The notes under the pieces: model-generated | Databases searched by the model: none | The model's input: the letters and a program-made list of their open reading frames with translations, nothing else | What the model was told of the DNA's origin: nothing | Position numbers and translations under genes: made by a program | In this document: positions 1 through 7,793 of the stretch, one piece after another | Layout of the letters: every line of letters begins with the position of its first letter | Numbering within the stretch: position 1 is the stretch's first letter | Assembly: GCA_009602725.1 (NCBI GenBank) | Contig: WELB01000051.1 | Location: 621,382-633,725 of the forward strand | Direction: 5' to 3' | Length of the DNA stretch: 12,344 bases | From: Spirogloea muscicola | Lineage: Eukaryota; Streptophyta; Zygnematophyceae; Spirogloeales; Spirogloeaceae

Positions 1-369
1 TATGCGGTCGCCTGCGCTGCTCGGGCCAAAGAGCTGAAGTACGCGGATCATCCGCGGGAAGACGAGTTCTTCCCGTTGGCCATCGACACACATGGTGCGC
101 TGGGCGCTCGGTGGCTCGAGCTGCTCACCCAGCTCGCCCGCCACACCATCGCCCGGCGCTTCCATGGGGAGCCGGTTGACTTCCCTGCAGCCGGGTCGCT
201 GGCGCAAGTGTATCGAATGCGCCTGGCCGTCTCGCTGCAGAGGTCCATGGCCCGGGCGCTGCACCTTCGTGCCGGCAGAGCCCTCGCTGCTGCCTCTGGC
301 TCTGGCCAGGGGACCCACTTCCAGGAGCCCAGCATCTGTGATCTGCGGCTGCTTAGCAGGGGTTACTGA
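1..369 (+). pseudogene. C-terminal end of a non-LTR retroelement ORF (5' cut by window edge)
   Basis: The frame is open from the first base to the TGA at 367-369, giving 122 residues. It is the same protein segment found at 4936-5199, 5440-5718, 9601-10071 and 12066-12344. Shared landmarks are a PLAxDxHGALxxxWLxLL block at about residues 29-43, AQVYRMRL near residue 65, LHLRAGRALAAAS near residue 88, and a terminal DLRLL(S/T)R-Y. From the longer copy at 9601-10390 I infer that this lies downstream of a zinc knuckle and restriction-like endonuclease region, so the parent protein should be a reverse-transcriptase polyprotein; no RT domain is visible here. No stop or frameshift interrupts this piece, so it could belong to an intact element extending left of the window. 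Confidence is high that it is a repeat family member and moderate for the retroelement assignment. Confidence 0.7.
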
Positions 370-495
370 GTGTCTCGTAGCAGCTTTGTTTCTGTTACTT
401 AGCGCTTCCCCTGGCCCCCATCTCGTACTCTGTTCATTCTTTTTCGGGCTGGTTGTTCCAGCCCCTATTCTCAACGGGCGAGCACTTTCTTCTTC
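370..495 (+). mobile_element. Retroelement 3' UTR with terminal stem-loop (subfamily A)
   Basis: This stretch follows directly on the stop codon of the 1-369 frame. It contains a stem-loop (GGGCTGG, TTGTT loop, CCAGCCC) at about 446-464, then a GGGCGAGC block, and ends in CACTTTCTTCTTC. The same order (stop codon, a CGCTTCCCCTGGCCCC block, CATTCTTTT, stem-loop, GGGCGAGCACTTTCTTC) recurs at 11517-11646 (+) and on the minus strand at 10396-10563. I take the CTTC-rich end as the 3' terminus of the element. Confidence 0.65.
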
Positions 496-1008
496 TTTAC
501 TTATTAGAGGTCATTGAGCGTCCATTGGCACTTTCACTGAGCATAATTTCGCATATCTTGCACTTCCTGGCGTTTTCAGACGTTGTTCCGTTTCGTTTGA
601 ACTGGCCTCTCACAGCCATTGACTACAATCAGAAGGAAAGCTCTTTCTTTCCCCTTAAGCCCCGGCGCCCAGCCCAGCCGGACAGCCTGGCGACGCCGCA
701 CCTGAGCAGCGGAGGCGCAAATTCGAGCCACCAGAGATTCCTCCACCGCTGCGCCTCAATTGACGTGCTGCCTGATCAAGCCAACTGACCTTCTCCCACT
801 CTCCCATAACGACCCACTGTACACAGAGCAGCCAAGATAGGTACACTGCTTACGAGAAGAGTGCGGCTGCTGATATTATAGGAGCGGCTGGAAAAGCCAG
901 CCAGATGCATGTAGGTGTTTATGACGGAGCCACGGGGTAGGCAGACAGGGCGCTCTTAGTACCCCCGTGTCAGCTTAGGAAGACAGATGAGCTGAGGGGA
1001 GGAAGAGC
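496..1008. other. No gene recognised; one degenerate stem-loop module
   Basis: An open frame over 453-788 is an extension of the retroelement 3' UTR and has no recognisable protein. At 590-620 a CTGGCCTCTCACAGCC string resembles the B-type stem-loop modules of the 3' half of the window. At 876-904 there is a minus-oriented partial module with a GGCTGG/CCAGCC stem (886-891 with 897-902). Nothing else could be assigned. Confidence 0.4.
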
Positions 1009-1066
1009 AACCCCACTGCGCAAGCCAGAGGCTGCTGCTAGGGCGTGACCGGCTCGGCGGTGCTTA
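1009..1066 (-). pseudogene. Short relic of the retroelement C-terminal ORF
   Basis: Read on the minus strand this gives HRRAGHALAAASGLRSG, which lines up with the LHLRAGRALAAASGFRQG segment of the better preserved copies. Matching sequence ends abruptly on both sides. It is a fragment and not a gene. Confidence 0.5.
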
Positions 1067-2542
1067 TGCTTGCCGCCAGCATGTGCTTTCCTTGCCTTGG
1101 GGGCCACGAAGGGCATTGATTGACGGATTAACGTGCTTGCTGCAGACCTGCAGCACTGCAGGCAGACATTGGTCAACCTGTTGATGCGTGTCACGAATTC
1201 ATTGTACCGTCAATACACCACCACATAAGATGGCTGGTAATGGATGTCAATAGCTGCAAGGAGTCATGAAAATCTGCCAGCCTTCGAGAGTCCGTGGTCA
1301 AGCCCCGATGCTGAGACCTCCACAGACCCCATATCTGTACCCACTTTATAGGCCCACACACATCTCATATGCACTGCATCCAGCGATGTAAAAGAACAGT
1401 CAAAGAGCCCAGTACTTTCTCTCGGAAGATATCTCGAGGCACTTCTGTTCAAAGCACGAGCACACATAGCCCACAGCTCACTTTAGAGAAGGAGCTGAGT
1501 ACGAGAAGTCCCTCGTACTGCAGCCGTAATCGTACGTTTCTCACATCAAAATGGAAACATTGAGAGGTGTGACCCTGAAACAGGCGTCCCAGCCGTGCTC
1601 GTTGCTGCACCTTCGGCTTCTTGGTATTCCGAATCCAGCGAAACATTATGTTGCGGTTCTTTTCAACAGCTTTTGGTATTCTCCTTTCATTTTCGTCAGC
1701 AGTGTACGTTCCACTCCTGCAGACTGCTCCTATCTCGGTGGCATAGCGCAGGTCCGCTCATGGCGGCAGATATGATTAAATTCACAGGCTCAGCTGATAG
1801 ACCAAGGTGGTTGGCAGCCATAGCTAGGGTGCACGGGAGCAGGCATGGTCGCTTCAGATCCTGGGGAACCCATTTTCACAGGGGGCGCTCCCAAGCCACT
1901 GAGTCGAGTGAGTAGTTCCTCGGCCCAGTTACCTTATTCACCATACCATCAAATTCACCACAGCAGTAACTTTTCCACCATCGTCCTTCACTCGATGGTG
2001 TCTTGACTTCCAAATCGAGAGGCGAGAGGCGTTGTTGCTACAATGTATTAGTGCATGAAGCAAGCCACCTCTTGCTGCCCGCGGTGAAATTCACGGCCGT
2101 GCTTGAAAGTAGAAGGCTTCCCTATGGTGTGATCATTTCCAGCTGTAAATTATTAGTAACATCGTATTTATCAGTAACATCGTAGTAGGTACTGCATTCT
2201 ACCACGGAATGCAGATCCAGACACTTTTGCAAAGGCAGAGCGTTGGACGCTGCAGCATGGAGTGAATGAGTGATGCACCTGACACACCACAGTGTGATAT
2301 GTATGGAGCTCAATTCACTTTCAAAGTGCCGTATGAGCACCTGAGCTCCACAGCAAGAGCTGGTCAAGCAATCAGGTGCAGCTCTCGCGTTTGCAAGGCC
2401 CGCCCATGAAGGTGCAGCATGTGATCACTCCTTGTTAAATGAAGGAGGACAAAGAATGTGGACTGTGTCTCCCATGCCCATTGTCCAGGGATTTTTCGAG
2501 TCTGACAAGGAGCAACTCTTATATATGGATAGGCAAGGGCGA
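1067..2542. other. About 1.5 kb without a recognised gene (downstream of adenylate kinase)
   Basis: Several open frames of 60-106 codons occur on both strands (for example 1449-1646 minus and 1595-1915 plus). None shows a recognisable motif, and several overlap on opposite strands. The stretch right of about 2300 should include the adenylate kinase 3' UTR; I found no TGTAA or AATAAA signal in the right position. A small direct repeat of AGTAACATCGTA occurs at 2155-2166 and 2173-2184 (period 18). An unrecognised spliced gene cannot be excluded. Confidence 0.3.
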
Positions 2543-4312
<1,770 letters not shown>

Positions 4313-4419
4313 GGCGGCGCCCTCGCCGCGCGCGGCCCGGGGGGCGGCGAGGGGTTTTGCCTAGACCGCCCTCAAAACCCCCCGGCCCAACCCTAGGAGC
4401 AGGAAACTTGCAGGCTCAC
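4313..4419 (-). promoter_or_regulatory. Adenylate kinase promoter / 5' UTR with telo-box-like and TGGGCC motifs
   Basis: This is the GC-rich region directly upstream of the start codon. On the minus strand it carries CCTAGGGTTGGGCC (4384-4397), which joins a telo-box-like AGGGTT to a site-II-like TGGGCC. In plants such pairs are common in promoters of growth and translation genes; that function here is inference. The whole segment is repeated in inverted orientation at 6311-6446, including the flanking GGAGCAGG block. No TATA box is evident. Confidence 0.45.
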
Positions 4420-4477
4420 TTACTGACTAGTGGTTAGGTTATTGATAGCCCACTTGCTGACGTCTGAGGGCCACTTT

Positions 4478-4549
4478 ACACCTGGTCGGTCTATACACCT
4501 GGTCGGTCGGTCACGACCATCCCGACCCCCTGGTCAAGGGGATGGTCGC
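4478..4549. repeat. TACACCTGGTCGGTC direct repeat and adjoining hairpin
   Basis: TACACCTGGTCGGTC occurs at about 4478-4492 and 4494-4509. It is followed by an inverted repeat, GACCATCCC...GGGATGGTC (about 4514-4549), with a short loop. No element boundaries are recognisable; this may be the edge of an old insertion between the two adenylate kinase exon-1 copies. Confidence 0.4.
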
Positions 4550-4588
4550 CGCCACGGAGGCCGAGGCCGCCTGCACTTGCGGAACGAT

Positions 4589-4675
4589 GAAGAAGTGGCA
4601 CTCCCAATGGGGGCAAGGGCTGCGAAAAGCCAGCCCACAAAGAATTCACAAAGGTTCAGAGGGGCCTAAGAGCGG
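4589..4675 (-). mobile_element. Solo 3' end of the subfamily B retroelement (5'-truncated copy)
   Basis: Eighty-seven bases match 11921-12007 with one difference by eye. There the same sequence is the distal 3' UTR of the element whose ORF ends at 12066. On the minus strand it carries a GGGCTGGC/GCAGCCC stem-loop and ends in GTGCCACTTCTTC. It is truncated inside the 3' UTR, as expected of an incomplete reverse transcript. A run of 11 G (4680-4690) follows a few bases to the right. Confidence 0.65.
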
Positions 4676-4690
4676 AACCGGGGGGGGGGG

Positions 4691-4778
4691 AGGGTGCTCG
4701 CCCATCAAGAATAGGGTGGTCGAATACTTGGCCCTCCTCGGGAGGATGGGCCGGGAACTTGACCACCCTCGGGAGAAG
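4691..4778. repeat. Partial minus-oriented stem-loop module and GGTGGTC/GACCACC inverted repeat
   Basis: GGGTGCTCGCCCATCAAGAATAGGG at 4691-4716 (in part) matches the terminal half of the subfamily A module in minus orientation. The stem-loop half is missing. Immediately to the right, GGTGGTC (4718-4724) and GACCACC (4761-4767) form an inverted repeat. Confidence 0.4.
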
Positions 4779-4898
4779 CGGCGCCGTTTCTCCCTTAACG
4801 GGTGTTAAAGACGTCCTAGTCAGCGCCAGATGTGCAAACGGCGCGTTCTTCCTCCTTGACGGGGCAAAGAGACGTCCTCGTCAGCGCCCGGTGTAACC
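4779..4898. repeat. Two tandem copies of a 60-bp unit
   Basis: Units start with CGGCGC at 4779 and at 4839. Both contain ACGGGG/ACGGGT, AGACGTCCT(A/C)GTCAGCGCC and a following GGTGT/GATGT in the same order, with modest divergence. The origin is unknown. Confidence 0.55.
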
Positions 4899-4988
4899 CG
4901 GCCTTCAGAGCCTAGTTTCGTGCTATCGTGCTAACTCCTGGGCCCAGGTGTATCGCAAGCGTTTGTCCGTCTACCTTCAGCGGTCCAT

Positions 4989-5052
4989 AAAGAAAGGTGC
5001 TCGCCTTTAAAGAAGAGGGGCTGGCAAAGCCAACCCAAAAAGAGTGGACAAT
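4989..5052 (-). mobile_element. 64-bp stem-loop module inserted in a coding region, 6-bp target duplication
   Basis: The insert separates two halves of a coding segment that is continuous in the sister copy at 5440-5718. GTCCAT is present at 4983-4988 and again at 5053-5058, but once in the sister copy (near 5591). On the minus strand the insert reads CATTCTTTT-like start, GGTTGGC/GCCAGCC stem, CCCTCTTCTTTAAA, GGCGAGCACCTTTCTTT, the same order as the 3' terminal module of subfamily A. Because the module start itself resembles TTGTCCATTC, part of the apparent duplication could come from microhomology. Confidence 0.6.
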
Positions 5053-5127
5053 GTCCATGGCCCACGCCTTGCATCTGCGTGCTGGCCGTGCTCTTGCTGC
5101 GGCCTCTGGCTTTCGCCAGGGGGGTAT

Positions 5128-5172
5128 GAAGAAAGTGCTCGCCCATTGAGAATAGGGGCTGGAACAACCCCT
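5128..5172 (-). mobile_element. Truncated stem-loop module with local deletion of target
   Basis: GAAGAAAGTGCTCGCCC starts at 5128 and continues into the first arm of the stem (GGGGCTGG) and loop (AACAA). It then jumps to CCCCTATGAGGCTCC, which is retroelement coding sequence. Relative to the copy at 5440-5718 about 30 coding bases were lost here. Confidence 0.5.
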
Positions 5173-5228
5173 ATGAGGCTCCTCACCCAAAGCTACTGAG
5201 TGGCAAGCGCGGCCAGATTGACTGGTGA

Positions 5229-5397
5229 CTGGGAGAGGCCAGCCCAAAGGAATGGACACGGTCTGAAGGAACCAGAGAGCGAAAGGACTAAGACATCAGC
5301 AAAGGAGATGCCCAGATACCTGAGTGGTCCATCCTCCACCCGTTCTGACAGCATCTTCAGACCTTGTCCATTCCTTTTGGGCTGGCCTCTCACACTG
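5229..5397. repeat. Inverted pair of B-type stem-loop modules around a 3' UTR scrap
   Basis: GGGAGAGGCCAGCCCAAAGG with GGACACGGTCTGAAG (5229-5266, minus orientation) is mirrored by CTTCAGACC...GTCCATTCC followed by GGGCTGGCCTCTCACAC (5357-5397, plus). Between them TGAGTGGTCCATCCTCCACC (from about 5321) repeats the stop codon and start of the 3' UTR seen at 5716-5755. Confidence 0.5.
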
Positions 5398-5439
5398 CTA
5401 TGGCCGCCGCCTCTGGGTCTCGGCAGAGTGCCTCTTTCC

Positions 5440-5718
5440 CTGCACGGGGCTCTTGGGTCCCAGTGGCTCGACCTGCTGGCCAGGCTTGCGCGATGCGCTG
5501 TGTCCCGCAGGCGCGGTGAGCCGGCTGACTTCAACGCCGCTGGCTCCTGGGCCCAAGTCTATCGCATGCGATGGTCAGTCTCCCTTCAGTGGTCCATGGC
5601 CCACGCCTTGTATCTGCGCGCTGGCCGTGTTCTCGCTGCGGCCTCCGTCTTTCGTCCAGGGGATACTTTTCCGGCAGCTAGTCTGTCGGATTTGAGGCTC
5701 CTCACTCGTAACTACTGA
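5440..5718 (+). pseudogene. Retroelement C-terminal ORF fragment (subfamily B)
   Basis: An open 92-residue segment ends at TGA 5716-5718: LHGALGSQWLDLLARLAR, then a RRRGEPADFNAAGSWAQVYR region, SMAHALYLRAGRVLAAAS, and DLRLLTRNY. It is very close in protein sequence to 12066-12344 (minus). It is preceded by unrelated sequence, so the copy is 5'-truncated near the HGAL codons. There is no internal stop. It has no start context of its own and is best read as a dead fragment. Confidence 0.65.
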
Positions 5719-5850
5719 GTGATCCACCCTCCCCCCGTTCCGACATAGCATCTTCAGGCCCCTTCGTAGCTGCTAAGCGCTATTAGGCCCCTCCGTCATT
5801 TGGCCCCTTCGAATCTTGGTCATTCTTTTCGGGCTGACTTTCCACAGCCC
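5719..5850 (+). mobile_element. 3' UTR of the 5440-5718 fragment with stem-loop
   Basis: Follows the stop codon directly: GATCCACCCTCC, AGCATCTTCAGGCCCC, CCCCTTCGTAGCTGCTAAGCGC, TTGGCCCCTTCGAA, CATTCTTTTCGGGCTG, then an imperfect CTGACTTTCCACAG stem. The same order is found in the subfamily B 3' UTR at 11921-12065 (minus). The terminal CACTTCTTC block is replaced by a module of opposite orientation that starts at 5862. Confidence 0.5.
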
Positions 5851-5861
5851 TTGCTCACATT

Positions 5862-5965
5862 GAAGAAAGTGCTCGCCAATTGAGGATAGGGGCTGGAAAA
5901 GCCAGCCCAAAAAAGTATGAACAGGGTACGAGAAGGGGGCCAGGGGAAGCGCTTAGGAAAACAAG
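5862..5965 (-). mobile_element. Solo 3' end of subfamily A retroelement
   Basis: Starts with GAAGAAAGTGCTCGCC and contains GGGGCTGG AAAAG CCAGCCC (perfect 7-bp stem). It continues through GGCCAGGGGAAGCGCTTAGG, so it is the reverse complement of the 370-495 UTR, truncated before the coding region. Confidence 0.6.
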
Positions 5966-6074
5966 CACACAGACCTGATGTTGCTCACTTGCAGGTACTG
6001 AGCTTTCCTCTGCATCGTCTTGTGTTTTGTAGTGTAGTCCTTTTCCGGCTCCTCTTTCTTTGGCTTTGGACATC

Positions 6075-6141
6075 GTCCATTCTTCTTAGGCTGGCTTTGT
6101 TTGCCAGCCCCTCTTATCTATGGGCGAGCACTTTCTTCTTC
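6075..6141 (+). mobile_element. Solo stem-loop module (plus)
   Basis: GTCCATTCTTCTTAGGCTGGC, TTTGTTT loop, GCCAGCCCCTC, then GGGCGAGCACTTTCTTCTTC. The stem is intact although loop and flank differ from the other copies. It faces away from the minus module at 5862-5965. Confidence 0.6.
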
Positions 6142-6185
6142 TCAAAGCCATTGCTGTCACTTTGATAGAGAGCTGTTTTCTCAAA

Positions 6186-6256
6186 GGGCCGGATGGCGCA
6201 AAAAGCAGGACACTAGTCTCTAAGACGTCTCAATAACCGTCAGGCAATCAGTAAGC
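6186..6256 (+). repeat. Dispersed direct repeat, partner at 10565-10646
   Basis: AAAGGGCCGGATGG, then CAA(A/G)AAGCA, CTAAGA(C/T)GTCT, and CAGTAA appear in the same order at 10565-10646 with small length differences. In both places the repeat lies beside a retroelement 3' end. It may be an unrecognised element or a preferred target. Confidence 0.45.
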
Positions 6257-6310
6257 TGAGAAACATAAGCAAGGACAGATCATCTCTGAGAAACTTCTGG
6301 CTATTTATTG

Positions 6311-6446
6311 AGGACGCAAGTCTCCTGCTCCTAGGGTTGGGCCGGGGGTTTTGAGGGCGATTTAAGCTAACCTTAGGGCCCTAAGGCCTTGATTGGACAA
6401 AACCCCCTCGCCACCGCCCGGGGCCGCGCGCGGCGAGGGCGCGGCC
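6311..6446 (+). promoter_or_regulatory. Inverted duplicate of the adenylate kinase promoter / 5' UTR
   Basis: Matches the reverse complement of 4313-4419: CTTGC/CTCCTGCTCCTAGGG, TTGGGCCGGGGG, TTTTGAGGGCG, AAAACCCC and CTCGCC, then CCCGG.GCCGCGCGCGGCGAG. The telo-box-like plus TGGGCC pair is kept at 6330-6343. Relative to the kinase copy about 30 bases are inserted near 6369-6399, including a perfect 16-bp palindrome (6371-6386). Confidence 0.65.
6371..6386. repeat. Perfect 16-bp palindrome
   Basis: CCTTAGGGCCCTAAGG reads the same on both strands. It lies within the insertion that distinguishes this promoter copy from the adenylate kinase promoter. It could be the core of a tiny inserted element or a dimer-binding site; neither is shown. 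Confidence 0.6.
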
Positions 6447-6536
6447 ATGGCGGCCCCGGCGGCGGACCTGGCGGCCGTGCCGCTGGCGGAGCTCATGGCG
6501 GAGCTGCTGGCGCGCACGCGCTGCGTCCAGAAGCAC
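6447..6536 (+). pseudogene. Inverted duplicate of adenylate kinase exon 1 (first about 29 codons)
   Basis: ATG at 6447 starts MAAPAADLA-AVPLAELMAELL and continues to about residue 29. It corresponds to adenylate kinase residues 1-29, with differences D10A, D15E, S18A and M24T. All four base changes in the first 26 codons alter the residue. Similarity stops around 6536, before the P-loop. The remaining kinase exons are absent and transposon sequence follows in the same frame. As a kinase it is dead; it may supply the start codon of a chimeric frame. Confidence 0.75.
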
Positions 6537-7216
6537 CAAGTGCGGGACAGCGGTGGGGCCGCAGGCAGCAGCCTCGGCGATGACGGCAGGGGCACGTGGA
6601 GACACGAGTGGGTAGTCACCCTTGTACACGCTAAAGGAGCGTCCGATCAGGCCAGAAAGAGCGGCATGGTCCAGCAACGTGAGCACCGGTCCGCACTATC
6701 GCATCAATGTTGCGGACGGTCTTTCGCAACAACCGGTGTCACTGTATTACTCACCGCCTCTTGTCTCCTTCAGGCCAAGGGCGGGCTGAGTGGAAGCATA
6801 TTGTCGCCACCATTGTCGTGAAGCATCCGAGCTTCGACAAGGACGATGAAGCCTGCCGGCAGAAGTACAAGCGCCTCGACAAAGCCTACAAGGAGGAGAA
6901 AACGAAGAGGGCCACGAGTGGCCAGGCAGCATCAACTCTTCGCGGCCGTGCGGCCGAGGTCTTTGACATCATCGACTCATACAAGGTAGCAAAGCCTGAC
7001 GTCAGCACTACAGCACATCTTGACAGCGGCGGCTGCTCGACCGCCCTTTCGGGCATGGCGCCCAGACTGGAGGCCTCAACAAGTCAGCGGAAGAGGAAGG
7101 CTGACGCGCAGGCGACAGATCGGCTAGAGACGCTATTGACTCAAGTTGTAAAGCAACAGCAAGCAGACTCGCGGGATTTCAAGGTCCTGCTCAACAAGCT
7201 GATTGAGAAGCTGTAG
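6537..7216 (+). CDS. PIF/Harbinger-type Myb/SANT-like transposon protein, possibly fused to the kinase exon-1 copy
   Basis: RGTWRHEWVVTLVHAKGASD and WKHIVATIV...DDEACRQKYKRLDKAYKEEK fit the Trp-anchored helices of the Myb/SANT-like protein that accompanies the nuclease in PIF/Harbinger elements. The C-terminus (TDRLETLLTQ...LLNKLIEKL) looks like a coiled coil. It ends at TAG 7214-7216. The frame upstream of 6678 has no ATG of its own and is open back to the kinase ATG at 6447. An intron 6679-6773 (GTGAGC donor, CTTGTCTCCTTCAG acceptor) joins 6447-6678 to 6774-7216 as 225 codons including stop. Alternatively the ancestral gene used GPHYRINVADG (6688-6718) and a 55-nt intron 6719-6773, and the copy now has a frameshift near 6684. 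Neighbours are the kinase exon copy upstream and a convergent transposase downstream. Family assignment is fairly secure; expression and fusion are inference. Confidence 0.6.
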
Positions 7217-7413
7217 TGAGGGCCGGCAGCGATCTGATTGCAAGACGTTGATGTACAAGTGCTTCTTAGACTGTCAACTACTGTCTCTTTCAAGAGATTC
7301 TGCTTAGCAGGATGATCAATGAGCTGTATTAGGGGCCGGCAGGGCTCTGACCGCCAGCGTCAGTGTACAGATTCTTTGCAAGCAGTCATACTTGATCTGT
7401 CTCTTTCAAAAAT
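7216..7413 (+). repeat. Two tandem copies of a unit of about 113 bp after the Myb-like gene
   Basis: GGGCCGGCAG is followed by TCTGA, then TGTACA, an ACTGTCTCTTTCAA or TCTGTCTCTTTCAA string, in the same order from about 7216 and again from about 7329. The first copy is longer and carries GATTCTGCTTAGCAGG. The second copy runs into the end of the opposite-strand transposase frame. Confidence 0.5.
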
Positions 7414-7793
7414 CGTCGCAGTCCATTGTACTGTCACAGTGCGGGAGTCCAGCATCATGTCTTGCTGTGCATAAAGGGAGCGTGCGACCTCTGTGCCCCT
7501 TGAGCCGCTTCTTAGACATTAGAGTAATTGATGTTGTCCTCGCAGCGGACGCCCTGTCTAGCATCCAGTTGACATCGACCACATCGTTGTCGTCATTGCA
7601 CATGTTGTGCAAGACAATGCACGCCCCGACATGGAGGGGCACATCCTGGAGCGGGATTTCCACCCAATTCTGAAGTAGTCTAAACCGCCCCTTGAGATGT
7701 CCCAACGCCTGCTCAAACACCAGTCTGGAGCTTGACTGCCTGTAGGTAGTCCATTTGAAGGGCTGACAACCCCTCCCGGCATCCTTTGTAAAG

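Larger units (their letters stand above)
4936..5199 (+). pseudogene. Retroelement C-terminal ORF broken by two stem-loop modules
   Basis: Three pieces of the family C-terminal protein are visible. SWAQVYRKRLSVYLQRS ends near 4988. SMAHALHLRAGRALAAASG resumes at about 5053. RLLTQSY ends at the TGA at 5197-5199. The first gap is a 64-bp stem-loop module (4989-5052) flanked by GTCCAT on both sides. The second is a truncated module (5128-5172) that replaces roughly 30 bases of coding sequence. The piece starts only at SWAQVY, so the copy is also 5'-truncated. The uninterrupted order is given by the copy at 5440-5718. Confidence 0.7.

Noticed and set aside
435-495. Strong GC stem-loops as bacterial transcription terminators
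   Set aside because: The host is eukaryotic (spliced kinase, retroelements), the stems recur inside UTRs of one repeat family, and they are followed by GGGCGAGC, not a T-run.
453-788. 111-residue frame after the first retroelement
   Set aside because: Its first part is the retroelement 3' UTR, and the rest has no recognisable motif or codon pattern.
4389-6340. The kinase exon-1 copy as a second working adenylate kinase gene
   Set aside because: Sequence similarity stops before the P-loop and no other kinase exon occurs on the plus strand.
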